Source: Lachnotalea sp. AF33-28 (lineage in GTDB: Bacteria > Bacillota > Clostridia > Lachnospirales > Lachnospiraceae). From it: 64,000 nucleotides of DNA. Below, one piece after another: positions 1 to 8,290 of the stretch; positions within the stretch are counted from its first letter, which is position 1, and every line of letters starts with the position of its first letter. Location: positions 124,001 through 188,000 of the forward strand of contig NZ_QUEE01000003.1 of the NCBI RefSeq assembly GCF_003477885.1, given 5' to 3'. The translations under genes and the position numbers were made by a program. The notes under the pieces are model-generated. The model did not search any database. It was not told the origin of the DNA and saw only the letters and a list, made by a program, of their open reading frames with translations.

Positions 1-3000
1 AATTTCCGCCACCAGCCTGCCGCTTTGATGCCATACCGTGCCGCTGGCGTCCGGATGGCGGATGTCTTCCGCGGCATAAAGACCGGCCTGTACGCCTTCC
101 AGTGGATAGCCGGTGCGGCTGTCGGCAGCCGAATATATAATTTTACCCTTTATGCTTAAATTGGTCAGCTTTAATGCGGGATTCAGGCCGCTCTCTTCTG
201 AAGCGGTCACTGTAAACTCATGAATCTCCTGATCCGGCAGATAACCCGGCGCCTCCTTTTCTGTCAGGCAGTATTTACCGGGAAAGAGACCCGCAAACTC
301 CCCCGATCCCGATGCGCCGGTGCGGATACTGCCTGCGTGAGAGCCCTTTTCATGGACAATTCCGCTCTTGCCGTCCGGATGCAGGATATCTTCAGCTGCG
401 GTGATCTCAAAGGCCGCCGCCACAGGGTTCCCGTTTTCCTCATCGGTCTTTTCTACCTTAAGAGTGCCTGTCAGCGGCAGATTATAGATAGTTTGTATAA
501 TTTCTTCCTCGATTTCGCCGGCAGACTCTTCTGATGCGGTCCGAAGATGGACCGGATACACCTCCTTTGGCAGCTCATATGCCGATGCATAGCTGTCATA
601 TTGCTGCATTCTTGGCCGTGTCTCCCGTATATAGTAATCCCCGCCATACAGTTCCCTGATGAGAGCCTCTCCCCCCGCATCCGTAACGGCCTGTTCCACC
701 AGTTCGTCCTTTTCATATAAAACCGCGCCTGTATCCGGATTGAGAATTTTCCGAGCGGCATACACACTTAATTCCACGTTTTCAAGCGGCTCTTCGGTTA
801 TCTGATCCAGCACCCGTATCCGCAGATCGCTGAACACCGCATCCGTAGCCAGCAGGAAATCGGAAACCGGCCCGATATTACCTGCCCTGTCGATGGCAGC
901 AATATGGACATAACGGTTTGCCGCCTCCTTCACACAAAAATCGAGCCGCCGTTTTGCCGTCAGATGCACTTCATCGGCTCCGGGCGTTAATTCTGCCCGG
1001 GGACTGCTATCCAGCTTCCACAGATATCCCATGACTCCGGATAGCAGCGTTTCCGTACAGATATTTGAAATATCAAGGCAGTCCGAACTGCCGGGCGCAT
1101 ATGCCTCTGTTTTAAAATCGTAGGATGTACCGTTATCCTCCGGTTCCTCCCATACGACGGCCTGTATCCTGCACCCTGCTGTCTCCGGCAGAACGGATAG
1201 GAACCGCACCTTTTCCGGGGCCGCCAGATCGTTGGCCTGCTCATCCTTGCAGGATTTCAGCGCTGCCGGCTCCCCGTATATCTTCTCCCAGCGCGCTTCT
1301 CCCGCCAGGCTGCGCCAGGCCAGATAGTTTGCTTCGGGATTCTCATAGTTCCATTCCAGAACCGCCCCGCCCTTCATGCCGGCCAAAGATACATCTGCCT
1401 TTGTCTCAAGAGATAAAAGATCGAGTTTTTGATGAGCCGACGGCCCTACATTTCCCGCTTTATCCACAGCGGCAATATGGACATATCCCGCTGTGCTTTT
1501 CTCAACCGTTATAAAGGGCTGTGCCGTATAAACACCGTTTTCCATGGTCACCTCGGTGTCCGGCTCATCATCCGGCAGCACGAGATAACCCTGTATTCCG
1601 GAAGTGACTGTCTCCTCCCTGATATTGGAGACCGCTGTTTTCGTATAGGCAGACGGCAAAGTGATGACGGCCATGCCGCTGCCCCACCGGTCCGCTTCAC
1701 CGAATGAGCCGTTCTTGAGCTCCGGGCTTAAGTAACCCGACCCTCCGCCGCCCCCTCCGGTTCCCTTTAAGCTGCTTCGGCCGCCATACCATCCACCCCC
1801 TCCGGCGCCGGGGTCCCAGCCGCTTCCTAATACCGGCTCCCCTTTGCCGAACGCCCAGCCGGAGGTCTGGGTTCCGCCGGTCCCTGCCATTTCTGTCAGA
1901 ATCCATTGGCTGCAGTACCATGCGTTTCCTCCGCAGATACCGCCGCCGGCCCCTCCTCTGCCGTCATTCCAGCCGGAAGCATAGGACTTTTCCACATCCG
2001 GCGGATCTCCGATATCATCCGATCCGCCTCCGCCTCCCGCGACGATCAATACGGATTCGCGCTGGTCCGACAGGTCAGCCAACAGCCCGCTTCGCCTGGC
2101 GATATGAGTCGCGCCGCCTCCGCTTCCCCCTCCTCCGGAACCGGTATCCTGGCCGCCTCCGCCGTTATAGCCTCCGTCAGGATCCACAGCGTTGATCCTT
2201 CCGGCTCCGCCCACCGTCACATAAACGGTATCTCCTTCCTTCAGCCAGACCTCACCCGCTGCGAAACCGCCCAAGCCGCCGTAGGAGCCTCTGGGACTAT
2301 TGTTTCCCGGCGTGTTGCCGCCACCGGATGCGCCCCATACCTCAAGCCCGTAAGTGCCTTCTATCGGCGCCGTAAAGCTGCGAATGCCGCCGGTATAAGA
2401 AAATGTAACGGAACCGCCGCTCATGATGTCCTCCGCAGCCTCCGCACGGTACCGGTAAACACTTCCCGTATCCTCCGGTTCGCTCCAGGAAAGCTTTGCC
2501 GTCTTAGGGTCCGTCGAGACAGCCCGGCATCCGGCAGGCATGCCCGGGAGCCCGCGGTCATTGGCCAAAGGGTCCCGGTAGGACTTATCCGTCTGCAGCT
2601 CCGATATTTTGACGAACTCCTGATCCCCTTCCCCCATACGGTACAGGTTATACCCCGAGGCATCCCCCACATACCGGGTCCAGTCCAGACAGATCCCTCC
2701 CTTCCGGTATTCCACGGGATTTCCGTCGGCATCTGCTGCCGTAAAGGGCGCCATGGATAAATCGGTGGATGAGTCCAAGAGCAGTGGCGCCGCTTCCTGC
2801 CAGACCGCCGTATATTCGCGGTCCCCCAAGGAACCCTGATCGACGGTCACCGTCATGCTGTGATCCGCCCCGGCACCGGACCATCCGCCGAAATGACAGC
2901 CTTCTTTCACCGGGTTACAGAGTGTGAATGTCTCTGTCTCCACAGTATATGTGGAAGGATTGTCCCCCTTCACCTCTCCGCCTTGCAGGTGGAGAAGAAT

Positions 3001-4527
3001 CTTATAAACCTCGGGAGTCCACAAGGCGGTCAGAGTGCCGTCCGTTTCACCGAATATATAGCGGTTTCCTTCTATGCTCCCCCCTCCGTCCGGCTTCCAT
3101 CCCTCAAAACGGTACCCCTCCCGACAGGGAACCGCTGGAACATATACGGCGCCCCTGACATCTTTTACCCTGCATTCGCCTTCATAACTTCCTCCGGCGG
3201 GATCTATGGTCAGGGTGCTGGAAACCGCATAAATCCTGATATAGCCGCTGCTTCCGTCCATCGCATAGCTGTCATGGCCGTTGGCTCCGTCGGCGGATTC
3301 CGCCTCCAGCACAGCAATGCCCTGTACGGTATCCGCCGAAAGGTATCCCATGCCTCCGCTTCCCCCCAGATCTCCGTCCAGCGCTTCCGTCCAATACGGG
3401 TCCCAGCCGGCGTAGCAGAAATATGTATTGGAACCGGCCGGAAAACCTCCCCCGCCGCCTCCGCCGTCCGGCATCCACGGGTCGGCATAGAGCAGGAAAT
3501 CTTCGGACTGGCGCTTTCTGACTTCCGCCCATATATCCTCTTCCGTAAAATACTGCTGTCCGTTCATGCCGCCGTATACTGCCGCAAAACCGGCAGTCCC
3601 GCCCAAGGCAGTCCCGTCTCCGCCGGTGCTGTGTTTTCCTCCTCCGCCTCCTCCGCCGGCGGCGGCAAGCAGAATCTCCCCGCACCATACGGATGAACTC
3701 CCTCCGCCCCCGCCGCTGCTGGGTCCTGCCTGTCCGTCAGGATATCCCGGTACGGTCCATGCACCTCCCCCGCCAGGCCGGAGGCGCAGCGTCACATTTT
3801 CAGCCGCATGGATTTTCAGCCGCAGCAAACCGCCCTTGCCGCCTTTGAAGGTGTCGCCTCCGCCCTCTCCCCCGGCCAGTTCTATCCGGTAATCCGCTCC
3901 CGCAGTCAGCGTGAATTCGCCCTCCACCGGGGCTTTGCCGCTGCCTTCCCACTCCCCGATCAGCGAATATGCCGCACCGTCATCCTGCTGTGTGAATGAG
4001 ATGTTATCCTCTCCTGTGGCCGCGCGCAGGCTGCCCGCAGTCAGCAGCGGGGCATAATTCGCCGTCAGGATCAAATCCTCGCCGGCTGTATGGAGGATGC
4101 CCGTCTTTTCATCAAGCTTTGCGTCTCCGGTGACGGTCCAGCCCAAAAATCCGCAGCCCTCTTTTACCGGACTCTCCAGCGCCACCTCGCCGAAAGCCTC
4201 CGCTTCCAGCACCGCATCCTCTGTGCCCTGATAACTTCCCCCATCCGTAAAAAGGCGGATGCGGACCGTGCCTGGCACGGGCGGTTCGTCCGGCGTGGGC
4301 GCTTCGTCCAGCGCAGGCGGTTCGTCCACTGAAGCGTTATCCGAAACGGACGGCACCAAGCCGCTGCCGGACACAGCCTCCGGTTGTTTTTTTACTGGCA
4401 GTCCTCCGTCATCCTGTCCGGCCGCATCTGTCCTAAGAGCCGGATCAAGCGCTGCAGACAACGTTAACAGCGCTGCCGTACAGATCATCAAAACTCTGCT
4501 CACTATATTTTTGTGAATTTTTTTCAT
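1..4527 (-). CDS. giant secreted glycine-rich / InlB-repeat / Cna-B surface protein, C-terminus off the left edge
   Basis: Reverse-strand frame 4527 to 1 is open for 1,509 codons with no stop, so the gene is partial at its 3' end. The start ATG (4527-4525) follows an AAAGAGG site, and the first ~35 residues look like a signal peptide (MKKIHKN then a hydrophobic core). In order I see an InlB/Listeria-type repeat (~85-165), a very glycine-rich block (~210-430), two more InlB-like repeats (~430-560) with the typical EGYRFEGW pattern, a fibronectin-like stretch (~600-700), and a second glycine-rich domain (~702-950) beginning VTFSYTGG and containing LEVWGASGGG. Two HIAAxDxAGN modules follow, then Cna-B/prealbumin-like domains from ~1250 (KVEKTDEENG, GKYCLTEKEAPGY). 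The architecture fits a wall-anchored adhesin or matrix protein. Any LPXTG or other anchor lies outside the window, so anchoring is inferred. Confidence 0.85.
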   Translation of the reverse strand, partial: MKKIHKNIVSRVLMICTAALLTLSAALDPALRTDAAGQDDGGLPVKKQPEAVSGSGLVPSVSDNASVDEPPALDEAPTPDEPPVPGTVRIRLFTDGGSYQGTEDAVLEAEAFGEVALESPVKEGCGFLGWTVTGDAKLDEKTGILHTAGEDLILTANYAPLLTAGSLRAATGEDNISFTQQDDGAAYSLIGEWEGSGKAPVEGEFTLTAGADYRIELAGGEGGGDTFKGGKGGLLRLKIHAAENVTLRLRPGGGGAWTVPGYPDGQAGPSSGGGGGSSSVWCGEILLAAAGGGGGGGKHSTGGDGTALGGTAGFAAVYGGMNGQQYFTEEDIWAEVRKRQSEDFLLYADPWMPDGGGGGGGFPAGSNTYFCYAGWDPYWTEALDGDLGGSGGMGYLSADTVQGIAVLEAESADGANGHDSYAMDGSSGYIRIYAVSSTLTIDPAGGSYEGECRVKDVRGAVYVPAVPCREGYRFEGWKPDGGGSIEGNRYIFGETDGTLTALWTPEVYKILLHLQGGEVKGDNPSTYTVETETFTLCNPVKEGCHFGGWSGAGADHSMTVTVDQGSLGDREYTAVWQEAAPLLLDSSTDLSMAPFTAADADGNPVEYRKGGICLDWTRYVGDASGYNLYRMGEGDQEFVKISELQTDKSYRDPLANDRGLPGMPAGCRAVSTDPKTAKLSWSEPEDTGSVYRYRAEAAEDIMSGGSVTFSYTGGIRSFTAPIEGTYGLEVWGASGGGNTPGNNSPRGSYGGLGGFAAGEVWLKEGDTVYVTVGGAGRINAVDPDGGYNGGGGQDTGSGGGGSGGGATHIARRSGLLADLSDQRESVLIVAGGGGGSDDIGDPPDVEKSYASGWNDGRGGAGGGICGGNAWYCSQWILTEMAGTGGTQTSGWAFGKGEPVLGSGWDPGAGGGGWYGGRSSLKGTGGGGGGSGYLSPELKNGSFGEADRWGSGMAVITLPSAYTKTAVSNIREETVTSGIQGYLVLPDDEPDTEVTMENGVYTAQPFITVEKSTAGYVHIAAVDKAGNVGPSAHQKLDLLSLETKADVSLAGMKGGAVLEWNYENPEANYLAWRSLAGEARWEKIYGEPAALKSCKDEQANDLAAPEKVRFLSVLPETAGCRIQAVVWEEPEDNGTSYDFKTEAYAPGSSDCLDISNICTETLLSGVMGYLWKLDSSPRAELTPGADEVHLTAKRRLDFCVKEAANRYVHIAAIDRAGNIGPVSDFLLATDAVFSDLRIRVLDQITEEPLENVELSVYAARKILNPDTGAVLYEKDELVEQAVTDAGGEALIRELYGGDYYIRETRPRMQQYDSYASAYELPKEVYPVHLRTASEESAGEIEEEIIQTIYNLPLTGTLKVEKTDEENGNPVAAAFEITAAEDILHPDGKSGIVHEKGSHAGSIRTGASGSGEFAGLFPGKYCLTEKEAPGYLPDQEIHEFTVTASEESGLNPALKLTNLSIKGKIIYSAADSRTGYPLEGVQAGLYAAEDIRHPDASGTVWHQSGRLVAEI

Positions 4528-4540
4528 AAAACCTCTTTTC

Positions 4541-4800
4541 CCGTACACAAACAGAACCAGGGCGGCTTCAGCAGCCATACCCAGCCTTTGTGCAGCGGCG
4601 TTCAATTTGCTGTCGGCGATTCGTCCCTCCGCCCGCAAAAGCAGAAGCATCCTCGCTTATTTTGCTGCTTAATTTAGTTAAACAATGACCTATAGGGATT
4701 ACTTGCAGGAAACCTGCGAACACTGTGTCAGACAGACACAGCCGATCTATGCGCGGAAGCATAGAGGAAATTGTGCTAACTATAGCATAGGATGAAACAG
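4541..4800 (-). promoter_or_regulatory. structured divergent leader between the surface protein and the deacetylase gene
   Basis: The 339-base gap between the divergent starts (4527 and 4867) holds no gene but several hairpins in a row: GCAGG/CCTGC near 4706-4718, TGTGTC/GACACA near 4725-4740, and CTATGC/GCATAG near 4747-4764. Read on the minus strand, the part closest to the surface gene contains GACAGCAAA, then GCACAAAGGCUGGG, then GUAUGGCUGC. These faintly recall the core of c-di-GMP-I riboswitches, but the canonical helices are not clearly formed. A leader of this length before an adhesin suggests RNA-level control. The class is unassigned. Confidence 0.3.
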
Positions 4801-4866
4801 TTGTCAAGGAATATCCTTTCTGTCCCGGCGATATATTGTAGTAAATACCTACCGGAGCATTATCCT

Positions 4867-5646
4867 ATGGAAACGGAATTAGATCATGTGAAAAAGCGTC
4901 TGGCAGAGAGGCTTACGATCTGCCTGGCAGCGCTGGCGCTCTGTTTTGGCGCAGTTATGTATGCGCCGGCAGTGGCTTCCGTAAGCGGGAAGATACAGGC
5001 AAAGGAGCTCCCGGTTTACAGCGTTGAAACAGAACAGAAACAGGTTGCACTGTCCTTTGATGCCGCCTGGAGCAATGAATATACGGAAGAACTGCTGGCT
5101 GTGCTGAAGGAGTACGATGTCAGGGCAACTTTTTTCATCACCGGGGATTGGGCCGGGAAATATCCGGATGATGTGAAGGCCATCGCGGCAGCCGGACACG
5201 ATTTGGGCAACCACAGTGAAAGCCATCCGAACTTAAGCCTCATGGATATGGCGGAGATCAAAGCGGAGATAGAGGCAGCCCACAGCATGGTCCGCGAACT
5301 GACCGGTGTGGAAATGGAGCTGTTTCGTCCGCCTTACGGCAGTTATAATGACAGCGTGGTGAAAGCCGCCAGGGAATGCGGTTATATCCCTGTCCAGTGG
5401 TCGGTGGACAGCCTGGACTGGAAAGACTACGGCGTTAAGTCTATCGTTAAAATGGTCTGCAACAACAGATATCTGGGAAACGGCGCAATTATTCTCCTTC
5501 ACAACGGAGCCAAATATACGCCCCAGGCGCTGTCTCTGATCATTGAAGGGCTGGAGAGCCAGGGATATGAAATCGTCCCGATCTCACAGCTGCTCATACG
5601 CGGAAGCTATCATCTGGACCACACAGGAAAACAGATCAGAGATTAA
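4867..5646 (+). CDS. PdaB-like polysaccharide deacetylase (NodB domain), membrane-anchored
   Basis: 259 residues, taking the ATG at 4867, which has GGAG nine bases upstream; the frame stays open 25 codons further upstream but no good site supports an earlier start. A single hydrophobic segment (~15-35) precedes an extracytoplasmic NodB-type domain. Motifs are SFDAAW (63-68), HSESHPN (116-122, metal-binding His116 and His120), RPPYG (154-158), DSLDW (181-185) and LLHNG (210-214). Motif 1 lacks the second Asp of the usual TFDDG, as in the sporulation family PdaB. The family acts on peptidoglycan or related glycans; in PdaB-type proteins the link is to spore formation. It is divergent to the surface-protein gene, and a repeat-protein gene follows 95 bases downstream. 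Catalytic activity is uncertain because of the altered motif 1. Confidence 0.88.
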   Translation: METELDHVKKRLAERLTICLAALALCFGAVMYAPAVASVSGKIQAKELPVYSVETEQKQVALSFDAAWSNEYTEELLAVLKEYDVRATFFITGDWAGKYPDDVKAIAAAGHDLGNHSESHPNLSLMDMAEIKAEIEAAHSMVRELTGVEMELFRPPYGSYNDSVVKAARECGYIPVQWSVDSLDWKDYGVKSIVKMVCNNRYLGNGAIILLHNGAKYTPQALSLIIEGLESQGYEIVPISQLLIRGSYHLDHTGKQIRD

Positions 5647-5740
5647 CGTTTTCCGGAACGCAGACATTTCGGGCTCCATACATCAACCAAAACGGTTCGT
5701 ATGCATAGTATATATAAAACACGAAAGGACCTCTGATATC

Positions 5741-6226
5741 ATGATCCGTTCAAATAATCCTTCCAATTGCCCAAACTGTTCCAATAATCCGGGCCGTCCT
5801 CCTGCAGGGCCGCCTCCCTGGGGGCCTCCGCCCGGCAGGCCTCCCATGGGGCCTGGACCCGGCAGACCCCCTATGGGGCCATGGCCCGGCAGACCCCCTA
5901 TGGGACCCGGACCCGGCAGACCTCCTATGGGACCCGGACCCGGCAGACCTCCTATGGGGCCTGGACCCGGCAGACCTCCTATGGGACCTGGACCCGGCAG
6001 ACCTCCTATGGGACCTGGACCCGGCAGACCTCCTATGGGGCCTGGACCCGGCAGACCTCCCATGGGGCCCGGACCCGGCAGACCTCCCATGGGACCTGGA
6101 CCCGGCAGACCTCCCATGGGGCCCGGACCCGGCAGACCTCCTATGGGGCCTGGGCCTGGCAGACCTCCTATGGGGCCTGACTCTAACAGGCCTCCGGAAA
6201 GCGAATGCCCCTGTAACAGACATTAA
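5741..6226 (+). CDS. small Pro/Gly/Arg/Met-rich tandem-repeat protein
   Basis: 161 residues from an ATG preceded by GAAAGGA at a proper distance. The N-terminus is MIRSNNPSNCPNCSNNPG. The centre is thirteen consecutive copies of a 9-residue unit close to GRPPMGPGP, and the end is SECPCNRH. There is no signal peptide or membrane segment. Glycine does not fall every third residue, so it is not collagen-like. The Cys pairs at both ends could cross-link the protein. The opposite strand also has open frames through the repeat, but they lack ribosome sites and arise from the repeat composition. Its position beside a PdaB-like gene makes a spore-coat or surface role conceivable; the function is unknown. 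Confidence 0.65.
   Translation: MIRSNNPSNCPNCSNNPGRPPAGPPPWGPPPGRPPMGPGPGRPPMGPWPGRPPMGPGPGRPPMGPGPGRPPMGPGPGRPPMGPGPGRPPMGPGPGRPPMGPGPGRPPMGPGPGRPPMGPGPGRPPMGPGPGRPPMGPGPGRPPMGPDSNRPPESECPCNRH
5834..6184 (+). repeat. 13 tandem 27-bp units inside the repeat protein
   Basis: Units start every 27 bases from 5834 to 6158, each beginning GGCAG(A/G)CC and encoding GRPPMGPGP with few changes; unit 2 carries Trp in place of Gly and unit 13 ends in Asp-Ser. Differences are mostly third-position (CCT/CCC, GGA/GGG), so the array is very homogeneous at the DNA level, as expected for recent copy-number change by slippage or unequal exchange. Confidence 0.95.
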
Positions 6227-6392
6227 TGTAACCAAATTCAGCAGGCGGAATCCTCCGCCTGCGGCGGGTGCTTTAGCGGCATAATACCTTTCCGCCGCAG
6301 TGCGATCCTAAGCGGAGCGTTTTTTTATTCAATAGGGCGCATTTTCCTATTGAGATTAGGGTGTTAAAGACACATGAATCCTATGATAGTAA

Positions 6393-6438
6393 AAAGGCGT
6401 TCCGTGCCGCAGATTGATCTGCAGTACGGAACGCCTTT
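6393..6438 (-). terminator. intrinsic terminator of the gmd-fcl-lipoprotein unit
   Basis: A 13-bp perfect stem, AAAGGCGTTCCGT (6393-6405) with ACGGAACGCCTTT (6426-6438), encloses a further GCAGA/TCTGC stem. On the minus strand it is followed by a T-rich run. It lies 18 bases beyond the lipoprotein stop and may also stop plus-strand transcription. Confidence 0.85.
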
Positions 6439-6455
6439 ATTAACACACTTTTACT

Positions 6456-7229
6456 CTATGCTTCCACAAAATCGGACAGATCCGGGAATTCTACCGTCAC
6501 TGCCTGACCCGGATTGTTGTAAACAGCATCCATATTCAGAGTCAGGGTGATCTCCTGACCTTCCACAGTCATCGTCATAACCATAGTCATGCTTTCTTGT
6601 GCTATGTAACCGTCTTTATTTACCAGAGCAGTTCCGGTAACGTCGCCCACAGTCATATTGGCATCCGCATCAGGACCCAGAACATCCGACAGCTGTCCCA
6701 TCACGCTGTCCACATAATCGGTCAGCTTGGAGCCGTCAGCCACAAAGCTGATTTCATATTCGCCGTTGTCTTTGGCTTCCATTTTGAGTTCCTTCATCGC
6801 TTCCGCGCCGATGCCGCCCATGGCGGTGCTGTCTTCCACCTGATCCACAGCAGCTTCCACATCCATGGCCTGCTTTGCCTTCTGGCCTGCCATCTCAGTA
6901 TAGAAGTAACCGTCCTTATAGTACATGTTCATATCCACGGCCTGGCCCATCAGTTCCATGCCCATGGACATGTTCATCTGCATTTCTTCGGTCGTCAGGC
7001 CCGCGGCCTTCAGTGCGATGTCGGAACTGATCGTCAGTTCCTCACCGCCGACAGCCATGTTCATGTCCATATTCATTGTCATATCCGTATCCTGAAGCGC
7101 ATTCGTCTTCTCCATGGCGCTCTTGTATACTTCCTCAGCGCTCATTTCCTTACCGCTTCCCTTGGACTGGCAGCCTGCGGCACTGACAAGCATTGCCATC
7201 GCCATTAACAGCGCAAGTATCTTTTTCAT
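6456..7229 (-). CDS. secreted lipoprotein, DUF6612/LolA-like fold candidate
   Basis: 257 residues. The ATG at 7229 follows an AAGGAGGA site; an earlier in-frame start is less likely because it would precede the signal peptide with charged residues. A lipoprotein signal ends at SAAGC (Cys20). The mature part is rich in Met, Asp and Glu (a TMNMDMNMAVGG stretch) and alternates beta-strand-like segments, a pattern I associate with DUF6612-type lipoproteins related to LolA/LppX; this assignment is tentative. It is the last gene after gmd and fcl, with 36 bases between fcl's stop and its start, and ends at a strong terminator. The role is unknown; families of this fold often bind lipids or hydrophobic ligands at the cell surface. 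Confidence 0.75.
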   Translation of the reverse strand: MKKILALLMAMAMLVSAAGCQSKGSGKEMSAEEVYKSAMEKTNALQDTDMTMNMDMNMAVGGEELTISSDIALKAAGLTTEEMQMNMSMGMELMGQAVDMNMYYKDGYFYTEMAGQKAKQAMDVEAAVDQVEDSTAMGGIGAEAMKELKMEAKDNGEYEISFVADGSKLTDYVDSVMGQLSDVLGPDADANMTVGDVTGTALVNKDGYIAQESMTMVMTMTVEGQEITLTLNMDAVYNNPGQAVTVEFPDLSDFVEA

Positions 7230-7265
7230 AAAAAAAATCCTCCTTCTAATATCCCCAGACAACCG

Positions 7266-8207
7266 TTATCTTTCTGCCCGCATCTCACTGTGCAGGAAAT
7301 CATCGTATGCCAGAGCGATGCCTTCTTCCAGCTCTGTCCTGTAGGTCCAGCCCAGCCCGCAAAGCTTTGACACATCCAGAAGCTTCCTGGGAGTGCCGTC
7401 CGGTTTGGTGGTATCAAATACGATCTCGCCCTCATAGCCGATTACCTTTTTCACAATCCGTGCCAATTCGGCGATTGTCACCTCTTTGCCGGTACCCAGA
7501 TTCACCGTTTCATCGCCGCTGTAGGTATTCATCAGGTACAGGCAGGCGTCCGCCAGATCGTCCACATAGAGGAATTCACGCAGAGGCGTGCCGGTTCCCC
7601 ATACGGTCACCGTCGGCGCACCGCTCACTTTCGCCTCGTGAAATCTGCGGATCATGGCGGGAAGCACATGGGAATTCTTAGGGTGATAGTTATCGTTCGG
7701 GCCGTAGAGATTTGTCGGCATCACGCTGATATAATCCGTGCCGTACTGCCGGTTTAAATAAGTGCAGTATTTAAGTCCGGATATTTTCGCCAGAGCGTAT
7801 GCCTCATTGGTCTGCTCCAGTTCGCTGGTCAGCAGGCAGCTCTCCGGCATGGGCTGGGGCGCCATGCGCGGATAGATGCAGGAAGAACCCAGAAACATCA
7901 GCTTTTTCACCTTATTGTCAAAGGCGCTTTTGATCACATTCATCTCCAGGATCATATTGTCATACATAAAATCGGCGGGATATGTGTTGTTGGCCATGAT
8001 ACCGCCCACCTTGGCCGCAGCCAGAAACACATAGTCCGGCTTCTCTTTTGCAAAGAACTGCTCCACCGCATCCTGTCTGCGCAGATCCAGCTCTTTGGAA
8101 GTTCTGGTCACAATATTGTGATACCCTTCCTGTTCCAGCTTTCTGACAATTGCCGAGCCTACCATACCGCGATGGCCGGCGACATAGATTTTACTGTCTT
8201 TTTCCAT
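7266..8207 (-). CDS. fcl: GDP-L-fucose synthase
   Basis: 313 residues. The ATG at 8207 has GGAG seven bases upstream; the frame extends upstream without support. This NAD(P)-dependent short-chain epimerase/reductase converts GDP-4-keto-6-deoxy-D-mannose to GDP-L-fucose in the cytoplasm. Visible signs are the Rossmann motif GHRGMVGSA near the N-terminus, the SSCIYP active-site region, the catalytic YALAK (Tyr and Lys), and HPKNSHVLPAMIRRFHEA, typical of the family. Length matches known fucose synthases. It sits 83 bases after gmd, completing the two-step pathway from GDP-mannose, and probably supplies fucose for surface glycans made by the glycosyltransferase genes further right. Confidence 0.95.
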   Translation of the reverse strand: MEKDSKIYVAGHRGMVGSAIVRKLEQEGYHNIVTRTSKELDLRRQDAVEQFFAKEKPDYVFLAAAKVGGIMANNTYPADFMYDNMILEMNVIKSAFDNKVKKLMFLGSSCIYPRMAPQPMPESCLLTSELEQTNEAYALAKISGLKYCTYLNRQYGTDYISVMPTNLYGPNDNYHPKNSHVLPAMIRRFHEAKVSGAPTVTVWGTGTPLREFLYVDDLADACLYLMNTYSGDETVNLGTGKEVTIAELARIVKKVIGYEGEIVFDTTKPDGTPRKLLDVSKLCGLGWTYRTELEEGIALAYDDFLHSEMRAER

Positions 8208-8290
8208 TTCAAACTCCGTTTCCGTGCAGAATGCATATGCTCTGCAGCAATGTCCTTTATAATATAAACCCAATCAGTCCATTTTGCAAG

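Noticed and set aside
1125..3999. Plus-strand frames of up to 284 residues opposite the surface protein
   Set aside because: They are shadows of the GC-rich glycine codons on the minus strand, with Pro/Arg/Ser-rich nonsense sequence and no ribosome sites.
4541..4640. Definite c-di-GMP-I riboswitch call
   Set aside because: Individual short matches exist, but the P1 and P2 helices and the ligand-contact bases cannot be placed with confidence by eye; kept only as an unassigned leader.
5683..6235. Long reverse-strand frames rich in GGLPGPGP or RRSAGS through the tandem repeat
   Set aside because: They arise because a 27-bp repeat keeps all frames open; they lack ribosome binding sites, while the plus-strand frame has one and a sensible start and end.
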